A stretch of 64,000 nt of DNA from Kitasatospora aureofaciens (lineage in GTDB: Bacteria; Actinomycetota; Actinomycetes; Streptomycetales; Streptomycetaceae). The stretch is from the NCBI RefSeq assembly GCF_019192735.1, contig NZ_JAHTKP010000009.1, positions 1-64,000 on the forward strand, given 5' to 3'. Positions 35,467 to 43,821 of this stretch are shown piece after piece. Position 1 is the first letter of the stretch. The number at the start of each line of letters is the position of its first letter. A model generated the notes under the pieces. It was not told the origin of the DNA and did no database searches. It worked only from the letters and a program-made list of their open reading frames with translations. Made by a program: the position numbers and the translations under genes.

Positions 35467-35634
35467 ATGAACGCTGCGGGCGATGTGAACGTCGGCTACC
35501 TGTCCCGCAACGGCGAGCGGGTTGTCCTGAAGCACTGCTCCCGCCTCCTGGCCGACTTCGTGCGGACGATCCGTCAGCTTGAGGGCGACTTCACCGCGCG
35601 GTGCGGTTCCAGGCAAGTGGAGACCGGAGCGTGA
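35467..35634 (+). CDS. Possible small protein (55 aa), unknown
   Basis: A short frame starting MNAAGDVNVGYLSRNGERVV and continuing LKHCSRLLADFVRTIRQLEGDF. The sequence looks protein-like (a helix around LLADFVRTIRQLE), but no clear ribosome site precedes the ATG. It lies inside the mobile-element relic and might be a fragment of a lost gene. I do not recognise a family. Confidence 0.3.
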   Translation: MNAAGDVNVGYLSRNGERVVLKHCSRLLADFVRTIRQLEGDFTARCGSRQVETGA

Positions 35635-35703
35635 CGTCCCCGGTACGGTGCGGGACGGCGATAGTCGGCGGACCCGTGAGGCGTCGAGTGTGCGGAGCAG
35701 CCC

Positions 35704-36462
35704 ATGGCGTATGACTGGACAAGCGAGTACTTTGCCCCGCACGGTTACGGAGCCACCTGGTACGGCCCCGCGGAGGACTGCCAGCCGCCTGCGTCCTACG
35801 GCCAGCAGGGCTGGTGCGACGAGGACGATGCTTCCGGTGGTGGGTGGTTCTTCCCGAGTGCCGAGGCGCTGGGCGCCTGGGAATCGGCCGGGGTCTTCGT
35901 ACCACCACCCCGTGTCGCGGCAGAGGAGTCGACCCTGACCTCGGTCGGCGTGGCCGCCGCGCTGCCGTCGAGGCCTCGGCGGCGACCGAGGCCGCCCGGC
36001 GCGGTGCGGGCACAGCTGATCGGCCCGCTGTTCGGGGCGATGACGGCCGCCACGTTCGCCGCGGTGTGCCTGCTGGGCTGGGCTCTCTCCTACGATCCGC
36101 TGCAGGGTCTGGCGATTTCCAGGGTCCCGCGCGACCTGTCGGGACTGTGGCCCGCCATCGTCATCGGTCCGTGGCTCGTGGGCTGCCTGTCGGTGCTGCG
36201 GGCGGCCCTGGACGGCCGCCGGGCCGTGCACTCCTGGGTCGTCGTGATCCTGTTCGCCGGTGTCGCGACCTGGCTGTGCGCAGCCGGCGTGTCGCGAACG
36301 ATGCCGGACCTTGTGGTGGCCGGCCTGCCGCCGATCACCGCTGTGGTCTCTCTGCAACAGCTCACGCGTCAGCTGATCGCCGGCCGCAGACTGTGCCGGA
36401 CTCCTTCGGGTCAGGCGGCTCGTCGGGCTTCGCACAAGGCCTCCCGCAAGGTGCGCGGCTGA
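35704..36462 (+). CDS. DUF2637-like membrane protein
   Basis: A 252-residue protein. The first 90 residues are soluble, aromatic and acidic (MAYDWTSEYFAPHGYGATWYG, WCDEDDASGGGWFFPSAEALG), followed by a basic stretch (PSRPRRRPRPPG). Then come about four transmembrane helices (about 103-128, 148-165, 180-200 and 205-225) and a basic tail. The membrane part resembles DUF2637/SpdB-like proteins common in Streptomyces and their plasmids. No function is known. Upstream repeats and a transposase suggest it belongs to an acquired patch. It stands alone, 303 bases before the next gene. Confidence 0.6.
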   Translation: MAYDWTSEYFAPHGYGATWYGPAEDCQPPASYGQQGWCDEDDASGGGWFFPSAEALGAWESAGVFVPPPRVAAEESTLTSVGVAAALPSRPRRRPRPPGAVRAQLIGPLFGAMTAATFAAVCLLGWALSYDPLQGLAISRVPRDLSGLWPAIVIGPWLVGCLSVLRAALDGRRAVHSWVVVILFAGVATWLCAAGVSRTMPDLVVAGLPPITAVVSLQQLTRQLIAGRRLCRTPSGQAARRASHKASRKVRG

Positions 36463-36765
36463 GCGGCTCGCACCCATCGGACTGCCCTGGTCATCCGTAG
36501 CGCTGACAGCAGACCGACCGGACTCGGGGCTGGTCGGTAGTCTCTCCGACCGATGCTGACGGCGAGTCGGGCGAAGGTGACCAGGTGTGGCCGGTCGATG
36601 AGTACGCGACCTCGGCGAGGGCGAGGCGTGGGCGCCCGGGTGAGGCCGGGCGCGCAGTTATTAGACTCGATGTCGATAACTGTCGCCGAAACCCTTGTCC
36701 CCGCCGCTACCCGCGAGTACGTTTCCCTGAGCCGAGCCGCCGCCCCCAGGTCAGGAGGGCCTGCC
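36463..36765 (+). other. 303-base promoter region of the PF10118-VanB-M24-EphD operon
   Basis: No gene is supported here. The notable element is the palindrome at 36655-36682. An open frame from 36553 into the next gene is not protein-like before the ATG at 36766. Confidence 0.6.
36655..36682. promoter_or_regulatory. Operator-like palindrome upstream of hydrolase operon
   Basis: CAGTTAT (36655-36661) and ATAACTG (36676-36682) are perfect 7-bp arms 14 bases apart, 84 bases before the start. It is AT-rich and TetR-like in form, but no TetR gene is adjacent. Confidence 0.6.
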
Positions 36766-37686
36766 ATGCCCCGTTCCACCCCCGTCCCCGCCCTCGCCGC
36801 CCCCGCTGCGCGTGTGCACGAGAGCCTCGTCCTGGAGCCCCGGGACGTCCGCTTCGACTGGGCCGAGCTGCCGCTGCACTGGATCCCGGACGAGCCGATG
36901 GCCACCCACGTCATCAACGTGCTGCACCTGCTGCTGCCCGAGGGCGAGCGCTGGTTCGTCAAGGTGTTCAAGGAGGCCTTGCCGCTGATCCGGGACGAGC
37001 AACTGCGGGAGGAGGTACTCGGGTTCATCGGCCAGGAGGCCATCCACGCGGAGGCCCACCAGGAGGTCCTCGACCACCTGCTCGCCCAGGGGCTCGACCC
37101 GCGCCCGTACGTCCGGCAGATCGCCTGGCTGTTCCAGCGCGTCCTCGGCGACAAGCCCGGCCTCACGCCCGCCCGGCGGCGCGAGAACATCATCGAGCGG
37201 GTCGCCTTCATCGCGGCCATCGAGCACTTCACCGCGTTCCTCGGCAACTGGGCGCTCAACTCGCCCGGCCTGGACCGCGCCAAGGCCGACCCGACGATGC
37301 TCGACCTGCTGCGCTGGCACGGTGCCGAGGAGGTCGAACACCGCAGCGTCGCCTACGACCTGATGGTCCACCTCGACCCGGGCTACCTGCGCCGGGTCCG
37401 CGGCATGGCCGTCTCCGGCCCGCTGCTCGTCCACCTCTGGGTGCGCGGCGCCCGCTTCCTGCTCGCCGCCGACCCCACGCTGGACGGGCGGCTCAAGCCC
37501 ACCTGGCGCGAGGCCGGCCGGATCGCCAGGCGCGGCCTGCTGCCCGGCCCGGTCAGGTCGATCCGCTCCGGCCTGCGCTACCTGCGGCCCGGCTACCACC
37601 CCACCCAGGAGGGCTCCTCCAGCCAGGCCCTCGGCTACCTCGCCACCTCCCCGGCCGCGCGGGCGGCCGCTGCGGCGAACAGGTGA
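36766..37686 (+). CDS. Predicted metal-dependent hydrolase (PF10118)
   Basis: A 306-residue protein of the predicted metal-dependent hydrolase family PF10118. Likely metal-ligand motifs are FIGQEAIHAEAHQE (Glu and His on one helix), IEHFTAF and WHGAEEVEHRSVAYDL, arranged like ferritin-type diiron proteins. Thus it could be a diiron oxygenase rather than a hydrolase; the actual reaction is unknown. AGGAGG precedes ATG 36766. It opens a rightward operon with a VanB-type reductase, which could deliver electrons to a diiron centre, an M24 peptidase and an EphD-type fusion. Its 3' end runs into hairpin copy D. Confidence 0.85.
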   Translation: MPRSTPVPALAAPAARVHESLVLEPRDVRFDWAELPLHWIPDEPMATHVINVLHLLLPEGERWFVKVFKEALPLIRDEQLREEVLGFIGQEAIHAEAHQEVLDHLLAQGLDPRPYVRQIAWLFQRVLGDKPGLTPARRRENIIERVAFIAAIEHFTAFLGNWALNSPGLDRAKADPTMLDLLRWHGAEEVEHRSVAYDLMVHLDPGYLRRVRGMAVSGPLLVHLWVRGARFLLAADPTLDGRLKPTWREAGRIARRGLLPGPVRSIRSGLRYLRPGYHPTQEGSSSQALGYLATSPAARAAAAANR

Positions 37687-37753
37687 CGGGTGACAGATGA
37701 CAGCTTTCAGACAACAGAAAACGTCATCTGTCATCTGTTCGCTGAAACCTGTT
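37678..37753. repeat. Dispersed AT-rich hairpin repeat, copy D
   Basis: Outer arms AACAGGT (37678-37684) and ACCTGTT (37747-37753) enclose inner arms ACAGATGACAG (37693-37703) and CTGTCATCTGT (37728-37738), both perfect. It overlaps the stop codon of the upstream gene and sits inside an operon. Confidence 0.85.
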
Positions 37754-37807
37754 ACCCGTTGCCCACCACCCCTGCCGCCCCAGGATCGAAGGACCAAGGA
37801 CCGCCGG

Positions 37808-38893
37808 ATGGACCTGCACAACCCGCCCCCCGACCTCTACGGCCGCCCGCGCGCCGACGCCTTCATGCGGCGGCTCACCGCCTTCGGCGACCGCTACTCC
37901 CCGGCCCTCGGCGGCCCGCTGCTGCGCCGCAACCCCCGACGGCCCTACAGCAGGCCCACCCCGCAGCTGCAGCTGGTCGTCACCGCCCGCAGCGAACTCG
38001 CCACCGACGTCGTCGAGTTGCTGCTCGCCGACCCCTCCGGCGGCCCGTTGCCGAGCTGGCAGCCCGGCGCCCACCTGAGGCTCGCCCTGTCCTCCGGCCG
38101 CGAGCGCCACTACTCGCTCAGCGGCGACCCCGCCGACCGCACCGCCTACCGGATCGCCGTCCGCCGGCTCCCCGAGGGCGGCGGCGGCTCCGTCGAGATC
38201 CACGACACCCTCCACCCCGGCGCCCGCCTCACCGCCCGCCGCCCACGCAACGGCTTCGCCTTCTGCGCCGAGCCCGCCGTCCTCCTGCTCGCCGGCGGCA
38301 TCGGCATCACCCCCCTCCTGCCGATGGCCCGCGAGGCGCAGCGCCACGGCCTGGACTGGCGCCTCGTCCACGTCGGCCGCAGCGCCGACACCCTCCCGTA
38401 CACGGACGAGCTGCGCGCCCTCGACCCGCACCGGGTCGTGCTGCGCGCCGACGACGAGCACGGCGTGCCGACCGGCGCCGAGCTGCTCGCCCACGCCCCG
38501 CGCGGCGCCGCCGTCTACTGCTGCGGCCCCGCCCCGATGCTCACCGCCGTCCAGCGCGCCCTGGACGGATCCCCGGCCGGCGCCCTGCACTTCGAGCGTT
38601 TCGGCGCCGCCCCGGTCACCGACGGCGAGCCCTTCGCGGTGCGCCTCGGCGTGGACGGCCCCACCCTCGAAGTCCCCGCCGACCGGTCCGCCCTGGACGT
38701 CCTGCGTGAGGCCCGCCCCGACCTGCCGTACTCCTGCCACCAGGGCTTCTGCGGCACCTGCGAGGTCCGCCTGCTGGCCGGCGCCCCCGACCACCGGGAC
38801 CGCCGCCTCACCCCCGAGCAGCGCGCCGGTGGCGCCCTGCTGCCCTGCGTCTCCCGGGCCGCCGAGGGTGAGACCCTCGTGCTCGACCTCTAG
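37808..38893 (+). CDS. PDR/VanB family flavin reductase with 2Fe-2S domain
   Basis: A 361-residue oxygenase-reductase-type protein. The N-terminal flavin domain has ERHYSLSGDP (R-x-Y-S flavin motif), the nucleotide domain has LLLAGGIGITPLLPMAREA and VYCCGPAPMLTAV, and the C-terminal plant-type ferredoxin domain carries cluster cysteines in SCHQGFCGTCEVRL and LPCVS. It passes electrons from NAD(P)H through FMN and 2Fe-2S to a partner. The likely partner is the PF10118 protein encoded just before, separated only by hairpin copy D. The residues before ATG 37808 come from the hairpin and are not protein-like. Followed 12 bases later by the M24 gene. Confidence 0.92.
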   Translation: MDLHNPPPDLYGRPRADAFMRRLTAFGDRYSPALGGPLLRRNPRRPYSRPTPQLQLVVTARSELATDVVELLLADPSGGPLPSWQPGAHLRLALSSGRERHYSLSGDPADRTAYRIAVRRLPEGGGGSVEIHDTLHPGARLTARRPRNGFAFCAEPAVLLLAGGIGITPLLPMAREAQRHGLDWRLVHVGRSADTLPYTDELRALDPHRVVLRADDEHGVPTGAELLAHAPRGAAVYCCGPAPMLTAVQRALDGSPAGALHFERFGAAPVTDGEPFAVRLGVDGPTLEVPADRSALDVLREARPDLPYSCHQGFCGTCEVRLLAGAPDHRDRRLTPEQRAGGALLPCVSRAAEGETLVLDL

Positions 38894-38905
38894 AAGGAGC
38901 CCCCG

Positions 38906-39808
38906 ATGGCGAATGCGACCCCGTCCTTCCCCTTCGGCGAGCACGACCTCGCCCGCTTCCGCGAGACCCAGCAACTCGCCTACGCCTGCGCCGAGGAGGT
39001 CGCCGCCTGGATCGAGCCGGGCGTCACCGAGCGGCAGGCCACCGCCGAGCTGCGCCGCCGTCTGGTGGCCGCCGGGGTGCAGGACTTCTTCCACGTCCCG
39101 TTCGCCTGGTTCGGCGACCGGACGGCGTTCCGGCACTTCCACACCCCGCTCCAGTTCTTCGCCGGCAACCGCCGCCTGGAGGAGGGCATGCCGTTCGTCC
39201 TGGACTGCGCGCCCATCGTGGACGGCTACACCGCCGACATCGGCTACGGCGGCAGGATCGGCGAGAACCCGGTCTGGGACCGCCTCGCCGCCGACCTGCG
39301 GGTCTACCGCGAGCTGATCCTCGCCGAGGTGCGCGCCCGCCGGCCGCTGAACGAGGTGTACGCGGCCGTGGACGCGCAGATCGCCGCGCACGGCTACGAC
39401 AACCGCCACCGGGTCTACCCGGGCCGGGTGATCGGCCACCAGGTCACCCGCACCACCGCCCGCGGCCCGGCCGGGGTCACCCTGTTCGGCTTCGGCGTGC
39501 GCACCCTGCAGACCCTCGGCCGCGAGCTCATCTCCGAGCGCCTGCACGGCCGTTCGCCGCTGTGGGCGGACGGCCGCTCGTCCCGGCACGCGCCCACCCC
39601 CGGCCTGTGGGCGGTCGAGCCGCACATCGCGTTCCGGGGCGTCGGCATCAAGTTCGAGGAGCTGCTGGTGGTCACCGAGGACGACGCCTACTGGCTCGAC
39701 GACGACCTGCCGCACGTCCGCCGCTGGCCCGCCGACGCGGCGTCGACCAACACCGAGCCGACCGCCGAGCCGACCGCCGCGCCCGTCACCCAGGAGGCCA
39801 CCCGATGA
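38906..39808 (+). CDS. M24 family metallopeptidase
   Basis: A 300-residue pita-bread-fold protein of the M24 (aminopeptidase P/methionine aminopeptidase) family. Metal-ligand candidates are Asp in FVLDCAPIVDGYTADIGYGG, His in RVIGHQ, and Glu in WAVEPHIAFRGVGIKFEELLVV. Some members are non-peptidase creatinases or oxidoreductase partners, so peptidase activity is not certain. AGAAGGAG precedes the ATG. Its stop overlaps the EphD-type start (ATGA), so they are co-translated. The C-terminal 30 residues are a Pro/Thr/Glu-rich tail. Its role in an operon of redox and hydrolase genes is not clear. Confidence 0.88.
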   Translation: MANATPSFPFGEHDLARFRETQQLAYACAEEVAAWIEPGVTERQATAELRRRLVAAGVQDFFHVPFAWFGDRTAFRHFHTPLQFFAGNRRLEEGMPFVLDCAPIVDGYTADIGYGGRIGENPVWDRLAADLRVYRELILAEVRARRPLNEVYAAVDAQIAAHGYDNRHRVYPGRVIGHQVTRTTARGPAGVTLFGFGVRTLQTLGRELISERLHGRSPLWADGRSSRHAPTPGLWAVEPHIAFRGVGIKFEELLVVTEDDAYWLDDDLPHVRRWPADAASTNTEPTAEPTAAPVTQEATR

Positions 39809-41586
39809 CGCCCCCCGCCCCCGACCGGACCGCCCCCGACCGGACCAGTCTCCAGACCGTCCGCCGCCGGACCGTCCACTCCGGCGGCCTCCCGCTCGCC
39901 GTCTTCGAGCAGGGCGACCCCGACGCCCCCACCGTCCTCCTGGTGCACGGCTACCCGGACACCCACGCGGTCTGGGACGACGTCGCCGCCGACCTCGCCC
40001 GCGACCACCACGTGGTCCGCTACGACGTCCGCGGCGCCGGCGAGTCCGGCGTCCCCGCCACCCGGGACGGCTACCGGCTGGAGCAGCTGGCCGACGACCT
40101 GTTCGCGGTCGCCGACGCCGTCAGCCCGGACCGACCGGTGCACGTCGTCGCCCACGACTGGGGCTCGCTGCAGTCCTGGGAGGCCGTCACCTCGCCCGGC
40201 GCCGAGCGGCGGCTCGCCTCCTACACCACCATGTCCGGCCCCTGCCTCGACCACATGGGGTACTGGCTGCGCCAACGGATGCGCCGCCCCACCCCGCGCC
40301 ACCTCAGGCAACTGCTCCACCAGGGCCTGCACTCCTGGTACATCACCGCATTCCACCTGCCCTACCTCGCCCCCGGCGTCTGGCGGCTCGGGCTCGCCCG
40401 CGCCTGGCCGCGGGTGCTGCGCGACCTGGAGCACGTCACCCCGCGCCCCGACCACCCGCAGCCCAGCCTGCGCCGGGACGCGGTCCGCGGCATCGAGCTG
40501 TACCGGGCCAACTTCCGCCCCACGCTGCGCAGTCCGCGCGAGCGGCCGACCGAGGTGCCGGTCCAGCTGATCACCCTCGCCGAGGACCGCTACGTCGGCA
40601 CCTACCTTTCCGAGGGCCTGGAGCGCTGGGTGCCGAACCTCACCCGACGGACGCTGCGGGCCGGCCACTGGTCGGCGCTGCTGGAGAAGGGAACCCAAGT
40701 GGCCGGAATGGTCCGCGAGTTCACGGCCCGCATCGAGGCGGGCAACGCCGAAGGTATCACCGCCCAACCCGCCCAGGGCGACGGCCGGTTGGTCGTCGTG
40801 ACCGGCGGCGGCAGCGGCATCGGCCGGGCCACCGCGCTCGCCTTCGCCGAGGACGGCGCCCGGGTGGTGGTCTGCGACCTCGACCTCGCTGCCGCCGAGC
40901 GCACCGCCGAACTCGCCTCCCTGATCGGCCCGGTGGCCCACGCCTACAGCGTCGACGTCGCCGACGGCGCCGGGATGGACGCCTTCGCGCAGACCGTCGC
41001 CGCCGAGCACGGCGTGCCCGACGTGGTCGTCAACAACGCGGGCATCGGCCACTCCGGCACGTTCCTGCAGACCACCGAGAAGGAGTGGCAGCGGGTCCTG
41101 GACGTCAACCTGTGGGGCGTGATCCACGGTTGCCGCGCCTTCGGCGCCCTGATGGCCGACCGCGGCGAGGGCGGCCACATCGTCAACGTGTCCTCCGCCG
41201 CCGCCTACCTGCCGTCCAAGGCGCTCACCGCGTACGCCACCAGCAAGGCCGCGGTGTTCATGCTCTCCGACTGCCTGCGCGCCGAACTCGCCGGCCACGG
41301 CATCGGTGTCTCCACGATCTGCCCCGGCATCGTCAACACCAACATCACCCGCACCTCCACCTTCTCCGCCACCACCGCCGACCAGCAGACCGCCAAGCGG
41401 GCCCGCGCCGCCAAGCTCTACGCCCGCCGCGGCTTCCCCCCGGAGAAGGTGGCCACCGCCATCCTCCACGCCGTCCGCACCAACAAACCCGTCGTCCCCG
41501 TCACCCCCGAGGCCAAGGCCGCCCGCCTCCTCAGCCGCCTCAGCCCCGCCCTCCTCCGCCTGGCCGCCCGCCTCAACGTCACCTGA
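39805..41586 (+). CDS. ephD: EphD-type alpha/beta-hydrolase and short-chain dehydrogenase fusion
   Basis: A 593-residue two-domain enzyme, the same layout and length as mycobacterial EphD. The N-terminal alpha/beta hydrolase (about 20-310) has the oxyanion motif HGYPDTHAVWDD and Asp118 in AHDWGS as nucleophile, typical of epoxide hydrolases, with His288 in AGHWSALLEKG. The C-terminal SDR (about 328-593) has TGGGSGIG at 333-340, NNAGIGHSG, the Ser in NVSSAAAY and Tyr477/Lys481 in YATSK. It may open an epoxide or ester and oxidise the product. Start is coupled to the M24 gene; CAGGAGG lies upstream. Streptomyces lacks mycolic acids, so the lipid substrate must differ. Confidence 0.92.
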   Translation: MTPPAPDRTAPDRTSLQTVRRRTVHSGGLPLAVFEQGDPDAPTVLLVHGYPDTHAVWDDVAADLARDHHVVRYDVRGAGESGVPATRDGYRLEQLADDLFAVADAVSPDRPVHVVAHDWGSLQSWEAVTSPGAERRLASYTTMSGPCLDHMGYWLRQRMRRPTPRHLRQLLHQGLHSWYITAFHLPYLAPGVWRLGLARAWPRVLRDLEHVTPRPDHPQPSLRRDAVRGIELYRANFRPTLRSPRERPTEVPVQLITLAEDRYVGTYLSEGLERWVPNLTRRTLRAGHWSALLEKGTQVAGMVREFTARIEAGNAEGITAQPAQGDGRLVVVTGGGSGIGRATALAFAEDGARVVVCDLDLAAAERTAELASLIGPVAHAYSVDVADGAGMDAFAQTVAAEHGVPDVVVNNAGIGHSGTFLQTTEKEWQRVLDVNLWGVIHGCRAFGALMADRGEGGHIVNVSSAAAYLPSKALTAYATSKAAVFMLSDCLRAELAGHGIGVSTICPGIVNTNITRTSTFSATTADQQTAKRARAAKLYARRGFPPEKVATAILHAVRTNKPVVPVTPEAKAARLLSRLSPALLRLAARLNVT

Positions 41587-41609
41587 GGCCCGACCTCACC
41601 GGGCCGGGA

Positions 41610-41789
41610 TCACACGGCGCCCCGCTCCCGTCCGGCGCGCTCGTACGCTTCGGCCATGTCGGCCCGGACGTCGTCCGCGGTGGCGGTCCCCACGGGTTTG
41701 TGGACGGCGGTGAAGAAGGGCTCGTCCCAGGTGCGCTGTGACAGGGCGGCCAGGCGGTCGGTCTCGGCTTCCGTGTGCTCGTGAGCCAT
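41610..41789 (-). CDS. Small hypothetical protein (59 aa)
   Basis: A 59-residue acidic, helical protein starting MAHEHTEAETDRLAALSQRT and containing WDEPFFTAVHKPVG and DDVRADMAEAYERAG. Codon third positions are GC-rich as in neighbouring genes, but there is no clear Shine-Dalgarno site before ATG 41789. It lies between the EphD-type gene and the LysE gene, on the opposite strand to both. I do not recognise a family; it looks like a genuine small conserved protein by composition only. Confidence 0.55.
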   Translation of the reverse strand: MAHEHTEAETDRLAALSQRTWDEPFFTAVHKPVGTATADDVRADMAEAYERAGRERGAV

Positions 41790-41840
41790 GTGCGCAGGGT
41801 ACCCGTGTCCGTCTGTGGGGGGTCCGTAGCATGACGGCCC

Positions 41841-42461
41841 ATGGAGATGACGACAGCTCTGTGGTCCTTCGCCCTCGTCGTGGGGCTGCTCACCCTCACG
41901 CCCGGGCTCGACACTGCCCTGATTCTGCGGACGGCCGCGCTCGGGCGGCGGCGGCAGGCGTGGGGGGTGGTGCTGGGGATCCAGACGGGGACGCTGGTCT
42001 GGGGGACGTTGACCTCGGCGGGGGTGACGGCGTTGCTGACCGCCTCGCAGGTGGCGTACGAGGTGCTGCGGTGGGGCGGAGCCGCGTACCTGGTGTGGAT
42101 GGGGATCGGGATGCTGCGCAGCCGTGGTGACGAGGCAGCCGTGGAGGAAGGGCCGGCGGACGGCGGGTTCGGGTACGGGTGGCGGCGGGGGACGCTCACC
42201 AATCTGCTGAATCCGAAGGTCGGCGTGTTCTACGTCGCCGTGCTGCCGCAGTTCATCCCCGCCGGGGTGCCGCACTTCGCCGCCGGCGTGGCGCTGACCT
42301 GCGTCCACGTCGTGGAGGGCGTGCTGTGGTCGGCGGTCCTGGTGGGCTTCGCGCAGGCGGTGCGCGGCTGGCTGCGCCGCCCGTCCGCGCGCCGGCTGCT
42401 GGACCGGGTGACGGGCGCGGTGGTGGTCGGGTTCGGCGTGAAGCTGGCGCTCTCCGAATAG
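41841..42461 (+). CDS. LysE family amino acid exporter
   Basis: A 206-residue membrane protein with six predicted helices, of the LysE/RhtB export family. The signature TPGLDTALILRTAALGRR at residues 20-37 and the central TNLLNPKVGVFYVAVLPQF are diagnostic. Such carriers export amino acids or homoserine lactone-like compounds; the substrate is not predictable. It stands alone: the small gene on its left is divergent, and the XdhC gene converges only four bases after its stop. Start ATG 41841 gives the normal family N-terminus. Confidence 0.92.
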   Translation: MEMTTALWSFALVVGLLTLTPGLDTALILRTAALGRRRQAWGVVLGIQTGTLVWGTLTSAGVTALLTASQVAYEVLRWGGAAYLVWMGIGMLRSRGDEAAVEEGPADGGFGYGWRRGTLTNLLNPKVGVFYVAVLPQFIPAGVPHFAAGVALTCVHVVEGVLWSAVLVGFAQAVRGWLRRPSARRLLDRVTGAVVVGFGVKLALSE

Positions 42462-42465
42462 ACGG

Positions 42466-43659
42466 TCACGCCGCGTGTGGGCGGGGGGTGTCACCGTCCT
42501 GGACGGCGGCGTCCTCCGCCCGCGCCACGTCGTGGTGGATCGGACCGTCCCCGGCGCTGAGCGGCAGGCAACTGCCGCCGCGCCGGTGGGCGATGATCTC
42601 GGCGGCGACGGAGACCGCCGTCTCCTCGGGGGTGCGGGAGCCGAGGTCGAGGCCGATGGGGGAGCGCAGCCGGGCGATCTCGGCGTCGGTGAGGCCGACC
42701 TCGCGCAGCCGGGCGTTGCGGTCGCGGTGGGTGCGGCGGGAGCCCATGGCGCCGACGTAGCCGACGGGCAGCCGCAGGGCGCGTTCCAGCAGGGGGATGT
42801 CGAACTTGGCGTCGTGGGTGAGGACGCAGAGCACGGTGCGTCCGTCGATCCGGTCGAGCTGGCTGTCGAGGTAGCGGTGCGGCCAGTCGACGACGACGTC
42901 GTCGGCGTCGGGGAAGCGCCGCGCGGTGGCGAAGACGGGGCGGGCGTCGCAGACGGTGACGTGATAGCCGAGGAACTTGCCGATCCGGACCACCGCGGCG
43001 GCGAAGTCGATGGCGCCGAAGACGATCATCCGCGGTGCGGGCACGTAGGACTCGACGAAGCAGGTGACGGTGCCCTGTTCGTGCTCGTCGCACGGGCGTC
43101 CGTCGAGGCCGAGCACCACGCGCCCGGTGCGCCCGGCGTCGAGCATGGCCCGGGCCTCCGCGACGATGGCGCGCTCCAGGGCACCCACCGTGGACGGCGC
43201 GGGGGAGAGCGCCCCGTGATGCGTGTCGGCGGTGACGGCGACCGTGGCGCCAACCAGCCCGCCCGGCCCGGCGATGACCCGGGCGAGTGCCACCGGCGTG
43301 CCGGAGGCGATGTACGCAATGCCGGCGTCCAGCCCGGCGTCCGCCCCGGGCACGACCGGCTGGACGAACACGTCGAGGATGCCGCCGCAGGTCAGACCCA
43401 CCGCGAAGGCGTCCTCGTCGCTGTAGCCGAACCGTTCCAGCACGGGCTCGCCGCTCTCGATGGCGGCCTGGCACAGCTCGTACACCGCACCCTCGACGCA
43501 GCCCCCGGAGACGCTGCCGATCGCCTCGCCCGCCGCGTCCACGGCCAGCGCCGCCCCGGGGTCGCGCGGCGCGCTGCCGGAGACGCCGACCACGGTGGCC
43601 ACGGCGAAGGAGCGCCCGGACGCGTGCCAGGCCTGAAGCTGCTCGGCGATGTCCTGCAT
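42466..43659 (-). CDS. xdhC: XdhC/CoxI-type molybdoenzyme maturation factor
   Basis: A 397-residue XdhC/CoxI-family protein. The first part has FAVATVVGVSGSAPRDPGAAL and the conserved GSVSGGCVEGAVYEL, and the second part is a Rossmann domain (MIVFGAIDFAAAVVRIGKFLGYHVTVCDAR, YVGAMGSRRTHRDRNARL). XdhC inserts the sulfurated molybdenum cofactor into xanthine dehydrogenase. ATG 43659 has AAGGAG eight bases upstream. It is encoded two kilobases from the xanthine dehydrogenase genes on the same strand, separated by a purine permease, which supports the assignment. Confidence 0.92.
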   Translation of the reverse strand: MQDIAEQLQAWHASGRSFAVATVVGVSGSAPRDPGAALAVDAAGEAIGSVSGGCVEGAVYELCQAAIESGEPVLERFGYSDEDAFAVGLTCGGILDVFVQPVVPGADAGLDAGIAYIASGTPVALARVIAGPGGLVGATVAVTADTHHGALSPAPSTVGALERAIVAEARAMLDAGRTGRVVLGLDGRPCDEHEQGTVTCFVESYVPAPRMIVFGAIDFAAAVVRIGKFLGYHVTVCDARPVFATARRFPDADDVVVDWPHRYLDSQLDRIDGRTVLCVLTHDAKFDIPLLERALRLPVGYVGAMGSRRTHRDRNARLREVGLTDAEIARLRSPIGLDLGSRTPEETAVSVAAEIIAHRRGGSCLPLSAGDGPIHHDVARAEDAAVQDGDTPRPHAA

Positions 43660-43762
43660 GTCGGAGGGCTCCTTGTCGCTTTCGAGGGTAGTGGGGCACG
43701 ACACCGGGTGCGCGCCGTACGGGAAACGATCCCGTACGGCGGCGGTCCCGCGTGAGCCGAGC

Positions 43763-43821
43763 CAGTGCCGCGCAACCGCGTCAGTGCCACGGCAACAGCG
43801 TCAGTGCCGCGGGACCGGCGT
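43763..43821. repeat. 20-bp tandem repeat between xdhC and permease
   Basis: Three imperfect copies (19, 20 and 20 bases) share CAGTGCC(G/A)CG and end in GCGT. The array touches the permease stop codon. No spacers, so not CRISPR. Confidence 0.8.

Larger units (their letters stand above)
34899..35703. other. 805-base low-GC stretch with transposon-end-like repeats
   Basis: This region is visibly richer in A and T than its surroundings (for example 35200-35340) and carries three 25-bp direct repeats. It also holds one short possible gene (35467-35634). Otherwise no gene is supported. It looks like a decayed mobile-element end. Confidence 0.6.
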
